Below, in pieces: positions 35,101 to 35,744 of a DNA stretch of 35,744 nt. A program made the translations under genes and the position numbers. This DNA comes from Elysia marginata. Taxonomy: Eukaryota; Mollusca; Gastropoda; Plakobranchidae. The notes under the pieces are model-generated. The model saw nothing but the letters and a program-made list of their open reading frames with translations, ran no database searches and was not told the DNA's origin. The stretch spans positions 100,667 through 136,410 of the forward strand of contig BMAT01001425.1 of assembly GCA_019649035.1 (NCBI GenBank). Direction: 5' to 3'. Each line of letters starts with the position of its first letter. Position 1 is the first letter of the stretch.

Positions 35101-35449
35101 ACACAAAACATGAAATTTCAACATGAATTAGATGCTAAAACTGTTTAGAAATGGTTTTAGCTACATAAACTAAGATTATAAAAAAGATTTGACATCTCAA
35201 CACCCACTAAACTTTGAAAGCCTATATCTACAAACAAAGCCATTCACCTTACAACTTATTTGGACTGAATGCAAGCAAACATAGTAGTCACAGGAGGTAT
35301 CAGGCTGTAGTCGCTGTTTCCTATAACTTGAAAAATAAAATGCATGAGACAAACCTTGGCATCATCTTGGTCTGGGGATGCAACTCGCACCATCATCAGT
35401 GGCTTGTTTTTATAGATGACCCTGTACTTGCGGATTTTTATATTTTTAT
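16825..35449 (-). CDS. JAK-like tandem pseudokinase-tyrosine kinase gene, 3' ten exons (5' part off the window)
   Basis: Joined exons: 35449-35355, 33712-33494, 30211-30057, 29657-29510, 26453-26285, 22275-22178, 21436-21217, 20173-20028, 19071-18887, 17167-16825. They total 1778 bases, giving 591 residues after a split first codon and then a TAA stop. All junctions are GT/AG and all nine phases match. Residues 1-255 form a pseudokinase lobe pair (HGN 111-113, FPG 136-138, WLSPE 159-163). Residues 285-591 form a tyrosine kinase (G-loop 293-300, K329, E345, HRDLAPRN 428-435, DFG 452-454). This order, and HGN in the first domain, are the JH2-JH1 hallmark of Janus kinases, which phosphorylate cytokine receptors and STATs at the membrane. 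FERM and SH2 exons should lie to the right. JAK assignment is inference from architecture; tyrosine kinase is near certain. Confidence 0.85.
17168..17600. other. Kinase intron, 3' part, no other feature
   Basis: AT-rich intron with a poly-T tract at about 17457-17470. Confidence 0.5.
17603..18455 (+). repeat. Dispersed repeat family R1, copies D-E-F in tandem
   Basis: Copy D (about 17603-17798) has only the 5' half and stops after GGGGAGAAAATAGCATTTGC. Copy E (17799-18225) restarts at CCAGTCAAAATGACTCTTA and is full length. Copy F (18229-18455) begins in mid-unit at ATGAAGGTGTAGTGGCCTAA and keeps the 3' half. All three are plus-strand oriented inside a kinase intron, so the family can form head-to-tail arrays. 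Confidence 0.85.
18646..18842. mobile_element. Head-to-head pair of tRNA-like SINE heads (inverted repeat)
   Basis: The plus-strand half has A-box TGGTCTAGTG (18655 on) and B-box GGTTCAAGTCC (18698-18708). The other half, on the minus strand, has A-box TGGTCTGGTGGTAGACGC (18833 leftward) and B-box GGATTTGAGTCC (18792-18781). The arms share GGACTGAGAAGTC and flank a small perfect hairpin AAAGGACAATAGTCCTTT (18730-18747). The pair ends about 45 bases from the donor of the HRD exon. Neither half folds as an intact tRNA by eye. Confidence 0.7.
18887..19071 (-). CDS. JAK-like kinase exon: catalytic loop and DFG
   Basis: Acceptor GATGCTGCAG|GGG, donor CCACA|GTGAGT. Encodes residues 417-477: [19 protein letters not shown], then [17 protein letters not shown] is the tyrosine-kinase form of the catalytic loop (HRDLAARN) with Ala to Pro. 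D430 (base) and D452 (metal) are present, so activity is expected. The activation loop is DDDYNFYRC, with tyrosines at 463 and 466 rather than adjacent as in most JAKs. Confidence 0.92.
19163..19220 (+). repeat. Dispersed repeat block (CTCCAGGGCAAATGAGGCAGA)
   Basis: The block TCCAGGGCAAATGAGGCAGA and a following poly-T/CAAGAGACGC resemble 14470 and 34586. At 34586 it precedes R1 copy G, so it is probably the 5' part of a longer R1 element. Confidence 0.5.
20028..20173 (-). CDS. JAK-like kinase exon: hinge region
   Basis: Acceptor CCTCTGCAG, donor GTTAAG|GTGTGT. Residues 369-416 begin [20 protein letters not shown]. The gatekeeper position before EYM is Ser378. The rest forms the hinge and helices D-E ([12 protein letters not shown] and beyond). 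Confidence 0.92.
20590..20775 (+). mobile_element. SINE-like insertion with (TCAA)n tail
   Basis: A GC-richer block of about 185 bp in AT-rich intron sequence ending in CAATCAATCAATCA, the sort of short tandem tail seen on SINEs. No clear A/B boxes were found, so its origin is uncertain. Confidence 0.4.
20776..21216. other. Kinase intron, no other feature
   Basis: AT-rich intron sequence. Nothing recognisable. Confidence 0.5.
21217..21436 (-). CDS. JAK-like kinase exon: N-lobe with VAVK lysine and helix C
   Basis: Acceptor CACCCTCAG|GGC, donor ATTT|GTGAGT (phase 1). It continues the glycine loop as [10 protein letters not shown], then an insert of about 20 residues ([16 protein letters not shown]) between strands 2 and 3, then DVAVK (Lys329), then helix [20 protein letters not shown] with Glu345 as the likely salt-bridge partner. 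Tyr368 is split with the next exon. Confidence 0.93.
21437..22177. other. Kinase intron with an R1-related fragment
   Basis: CAACATCCGACTAATTTGCA at 21725-21744 and TTGCAAGACAT nearby resemble the segment just before R1 copy G (34780-34812). Otherwise AT-rich with no coding exon. Confidence 0.4.
22178..22275 (-). CDS. JAK-like kinase exon: JH2-JH1 linker and start of the glycine loop
   Basis: Acceptor CATAATAG|CC, donor GGATCT|GTAGGC, which is a weak donor. Residues 263-294 read [20 protein letters not shown] and then [12 protein letters not shown]. The glycine loop is cut between exons as LGS|GYYGTV. The phase on both sides matches only with this donor. Confidence 0.88.
22588..22809 (+). 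pseudogene. LINE reverse-transcriptase C-terminal remnant (degenerate)
   Basis: The frame ends with [20 protein letters not shown], then a spacer and [13 protein letters not shown] before a stop. The GP-x-IWNNLP...F-K pattern is the usual C-terminal end of many animal CR1/L2/Jockey-like LINE polyproteins. Only this end is recognisable, and no intact 5' part was found. Confidence 0.4.
22829..23122 (-). mobile_element. tRNA-derived SINE, family Y, copy 1
   Basis: The head on the minus strand at the right end contains AATGGTCAATGCGTCAGACT (A-box region) and GGTTTTGATTCCCGACCATG (B-box region). The body GTAACTGTGTCGCCAC-like block (here ATAACTGTGTCGCCAC) and GCATTGCCTGTAGCT are shared with 30395-30610 and 31249-31421. 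Confidence 0.7.
23402..23708 (-). mobile_element. tRNA-derived SINE, family X, copy 2
   Basis: The same about 305-bp element as at 12371-12674. Head CTGGCTCTGTGGCATAGTGG then TAAGACACTCGC, B-box region GGTTTGGTCCACGG, and tail CAACCAACCAA. The flanks CTATATTGG (left) and CTATAATGG (right) may be a 9-bp target duplication with one mismatch. Confidence 0.8.
23709..24600. other. Kinase intron, (GA)n tract, no gene seen
   Basis: A (GA)n stretch at about 24018-24034 and poly-T tracts at about 24366. No coding exon recognised. Confidence 0.5.
24770..25005. repeat. Tandem array with CCAAT boxes
   Basis: Diverged 61-75-bp units each contain CACTTACTGCAC-like sequence followed by (G)ATTGGCAGGAG. The ATTGG cores are near 24782, 24857, 24920 and 24981. 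On the minus strand (kinase sense) each is a CTGCCAATCA box. Two more related cores occur at about 25447 and 25523, beyond the MITE. Confidence 0.65.
25121..25403. mobile_element. hAT-like MITE (283 bp)
   Basis: Terminal inverted repeats CAGACCTGCCACTC (left) and the reverse complement of GAATGGCAGGTCTG (right) match at 13 of 14 positions. The flanks AAAAAAGG and AAAAAGGG could be an 8-bp target duplication with one mismatch, the size typical of hAT elements. Inside are at least six copies of AAATCAGTAT or its complement, resembling subterminal repeats. No coding capacity. It splits the CCAAT array. Confidence 0.65.
25404..26284. other. Kinase intron, mostly featureless
   Basis: Contains an 18-bp palindrome ATATATGTATACATATAT-like sequence at about 25910-25927 and a block at 25940-26010 (AAGGTGAATGAGTTGGATGT) related to 16155-16210. 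Open frames here are short and unsupported. Confidence 0.4.
26285..26453 (-). CDS. JAK-like kinase exon: end of the pseudokinase C-lobe
   Basis: Acceptor GTGTCAG|ATA, donor TTTGTAG|GTGAGG (phase 1). Residues 206-261 read [16 protein letters not shown], then [18 protein letters not shown] and [13 protein letters not shown]. This matches the helix G-I part of a kinase fold (the C-W...C-RP pattern), in the degenerate form expected of a JH2 domain. The acceptor lies about 15 bases from the 30/36-bp minisatellite at 26468. Confidence 0.88.
26468..26985. repeat. 30/36-bp minisatellite beside a kinase splice acceptor
   Basis: About 15 tandem copies of GAATAATTTTTACAGGGAAA followed by TTGTCATGGA. 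Some units are extended by ACATTT to 36 bp, others carry GCGACAGAGAATAAGTTTTG variants. Because 30 and 36 are multiples of three, several long open frames result (to 216 codons), repeating [13 protein letters not shown] peptides. They are by-products of the repeat. Confidence 0.93.
27105..28250 (-). mobile_element. LTR-like sequence interrupted by a LINE insertion
   Basis: On the minus strand CTATAAATAG (27438-27429) is a good TATA box, and AATAAA (27214-27209) lies about 215 bases downstream. That is the order of an LTR with U3, R and U5. The right end could begin TGTTAGTCGTG (28252 leftward) and the left end close with GACACA near 27105. No primer-binding site and no matching target duplication were found. 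The LINE fragment sits upstream of the TATA box. Confidence 0.3.
27530..28104 (-). mobile_element. 5'-truncated LINE (RTE/Jockey-like) 3' end with 11-bp target duplication
   Basis: An open frame runs from the 5' end (28103) to TAG at 27538-27536. It matches the C-terminal end of endonuclease/reverse-transcriptase LINE polyproteins: [20 protein letters not shown], then [17 protein letters not shown], then [43 protein letters not shown] and DRRRW. The stop is about 6 bases from the insert's 3' end. CCTAACACGGC flanks it at 27519-27529 and 28105-28115, a target-site duplication. The frame is unbroken, so the insertion looks recent. The reverse transcriptase active site is missing. Confidence 0.85.
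28251..29509. other. Kinase intron, no gene seen
   Basis: AT-rich, with a CT-rich microsatellite-like tract at 29195-29255. The open frame at 28446-28631 is unsupported. Confidence 0.5.
29510..29657 (-). CDS. JAK-like kinase exon: pseudokinase WLSPE region
   Basis: Acceptor CATGTCAG|G, donor GAAGAG|GTGAGA. Residues 157-205 read [20 protein letters not shown], then [26 protein letters not shown] and [10 protein letters not shown] align with the ERIPWIAPE and WSFGTTLWEI signature of JAK JH2 domains. Confidence 0.92.
30057..30211 (-). CDS. JAK-like kinase exon: pseudokinase HGN loop and FPG
   Basis: Acceptor CCTCCCAG|CAT, donor GGAGAG|GTAAGA (phase 2, Arg156 split). Residues 105-155 include [17 protein letters not shown] (HGN replaces HRD) and RLKLEFPGV (Phe replaces the metal-binding Asp of DFG; JAK JH2 usually has DPG). 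The domain should be catalytically dead. Confidence 0.93.
30246..30330. repeat. Family Z SINE-tail fragment
   Basis: AAGCGCTTTACATTGGTTC resembles the GGTGCTTTACATAGGTTC part of the element at 13785-14068. Partial only. Confidence 0.35.
30395..30610 (-). mobile_element. tRNA-derived SINE, family Y, copy 2 (partial)
   Basis: Shares CGTAACTGTGTCGCCACAGA, CACTAATGCCCCAG and GTTGCAGGGGCACGTCACAA with copy 1. The head end (30550-30610) is diverged or replaced. Confidence 0.65.
31249..31421 (-). mobile_element. tRNA-derived SINE, family Y, copy 3 (3' truncated)
   Basis: On the minus strand the head is GATGCAGAGTGGTTACTGC (A-box) and GGTTCGATTCACAGG (B-box). The body ends at GCATTGCCTGTAGCT near 31255. 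A family Z-like piece (AAGATCTTTCGCTGCCTATA) follows at 31455. Confidence 0.75.
31620..32621. mobile_element. Possible piggyBac-like non-autonomous element (1002 bp)
   Basis: The left end is TTAACCCTTGAAGTG (31620 on). The right end, read inward, is TTAACACTTTAAGTGACCGG (32621 leftward). The first 15 bases match at 13 positions, and both ends include the TTAA that piggyBac elements duplicate on insertion, followed by a CCCTTT-like motif. There is no transposase frame. The right 230 bp hold two or three diverged about 45-bp units (CATTCCGCATAGGAAACTG / CACTTCCGCATTGGAAATTG). The 32-bp minisatellite at 31755 lies inside. Confidence 0.45.
31755..31925. repeat. 32-bp minisatellite, 5.3 copies in two alternating types
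   Basis: Five 32-bp units begin GAGCTACAG, and a partial sixth (GAGCTGTAGCT) closes the array. Type A continues CTCTATCCTCTCCCCCAGGA and type B CTCAATTCTCCCCCCTAGGT. The order is A-A-B-A-B. The repeating AGCTACAGCT/AGCTGTAGCT pieces are near-palindromic. Confidence 0.93.
32875..33463 (+). pseudogene. LINE 3' fragment (CR1/L2/Jockey-like) with (ATT)n tail
   Basis: Frame-broken remnant of a LINE polyprotein end: [12 protein letters not shown] near 32880, a broken HITP...HWLP-like part near 32940-32970, then an intact end [20 protein letters not shown] and [19 protein letters not shown] before a TAG at about 33271. A 3' UTR follows, ending GCGGTGTATAAATTC and (ATT)n at 33425-33450, as is usual for these elements. 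It lies antisense to the kinase, in its intron. Confidence 0.75.
33494..33712 (-). CDS. JAK-like kinase exon: pseudokinase N-lobe to helix E
   Basis: Acceptor TGTACTCGTAG|GCT, donor TCCATG|GTAAGC, phase 0 on both sides. The 73 residues (32-104) include a helix C-like [20 protein letters not shown], a strand 4-5 region [20 protein letters not shown], and [14 protein letters not shown] leading into the HGN loop. Confidence 0.92.
33713..34580. other. Kinase intron, no gene seen
   Basis: AT-rich intron. Open frame 33976-34251 (plus) and poly-A tract 34455-34470. No supported feature. Confidence 0.5.
34586..35275 (+). repeat. Dispersed repeat family R1, copy G with extended 5' part
   Basis: The standard R1 blocks run from ACCAGTCAAAATGAGTCTTA (34827) to ACACCCACTAAACTTTGAAA and about 35275. 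It is preceded by GTCCAGGGCAAATAAGTCTG (34592) and CAACGTCCGACTGATTCATC (34781). The same blocks occur in fragments at 14470, 19163 and 21725, so the full element may be about 690 bp. A short internal duplication (CATACCAATTAAATTTAAAC) lies at 35055-35100. Confidence 0.75.
35355..35449 (-). CDS. JAK-like kinase exon: start of the visible pseudokinase domain
   Basis: Acceptor TCTTTTTTCAG|AT (the first two bases complete a codon from an exon beyond the window), donor GCCAAG|GTTTGT. Residues 1-31 include [24 protein letters not shown] occupies the strand-3 VAxK position, with Arg21 where the ATP-binding Lys would be. Upstream exons are outside the window. Confidence 0.85.
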
Positions 35450-35479
35450 CTGAAAAAAGAGGAGAGTTCTTACAAACAT

Positions 35480-35601
35480 AGTCAGTGGAGAGGTTGGGTG
35501 GGGTTGATTGACATAGTCAGTGGTGTAAGTAGAGAGGTTGGGTGGGGTTGATTGACATAGTCAGTGGTGTAAGTAGAGAGGTTGGGTGGGGTTGATTGAC
35601 A
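35480..35601. repeat. 44-bp minisatellite near the kinase exon acceptor
   Basis: Two full 44-bp units (AGTCAGTGGTGTAAGTAGAG then AGGTTGGGTGGGGTTGATTG) and a shorter first unit lie about 30 bases upstream, in the kinase sense, of the acceptor for 35449. The following 35601-35744 is purine-rich simple sequence up to the window edge. Confidence 0.9.
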
Positions 35602-35744
35602 GACACACAGACGGATAGGTGGTTTGGTAGGTAGATAGAGAGGTGAAAGAACAAGAGAGATACACAAAAGGAGAAAAAAAATATAGAGAAAGGGAGGGTG
35701 AAATAATAAAAGGATTAACAGAGAATTCAAAAGATAAAAAAATG

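Overview
This is eukaryotic nuclear DNA: AT-rich, intron-split genes with GT/AG junctions, many microsatellites and minisatellites, several tRNA-derived SINE families, LINE fragments and DNA-transposon remnants, and one 55-base assembly gap. The repeat style (tRNA-SINEs ending in short tandem tails, frequent TAGATCTAG-like motifs) and the protein content suggest a lophotrochozoan animal, most likely a gastropod mollusc. That placement is inference; no marker fixes the species.

Main gene: 16825-35449, minus strand, holds ten coding exons of a tyrosine kinase. Every exon junction was joined by hand and all nine splice phases agree. The visible 591 residues form a pseudokinase domain (HGN in place of HRD, FPG in place of DFG) followed by a complete tyrosine kinase domain (GSGYYG loop, [15 protein letters not shown]) and a stop codon. 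Tandem pseudokinase-kinase order with an HGN loop is the JH2-JH1 arrangement of Janus kinases, so this is called JAK-like. The N-terminal FERM/SH2 part would lie beyond the right edge. Unusual points are a Ser gatekeeper, WPPE where APE is expected, and no adjacent Tyr-Tyr pair in the activation loop.

Left part: 1012-1261 (minus) looks like the first coding exon of a small membrane-anchored, Cys-rich protein that may begin a RING-type zinc site. 5759-7437 (plus) holds what look like the last two exons, perhaps with a third and fourth upstream, of an unrecognised single-pass membrane protein whose short tail carries an ITIM-like LVYGDL motif. A poly(A) signal follows about 100 bases after its stop. 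Between these lie two very long triplet arrays, (ACT)n and (AGT)n, which are reverse complements of each other.

Middle part: 7.6-16.6 kb is intergenic and repeat-filled. A roughly 430-bp dispersed repeat occurs at least seven times in the window, always in the same orientation and partly in tandem. SINE copies are frequent here and in the kinase introns.

Kinase introns hold most of the mobile-element debris: a 5'-truncated LINE with an 11-bp target duplication (27530-28104) that has landed in an LTR-like sequence, a hAT-like MITE (25121-25403), a possible piggyBac-like element bounded by TTAA (31620-32621), two fragments of a second LINE type, a CCAAT-box tandem array, and four minisatellites. 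Two of those minisatellites sit directly beside kinase splice acceptors. No prokaryotic features, CRISPR arrays or rRNA genes were seen.
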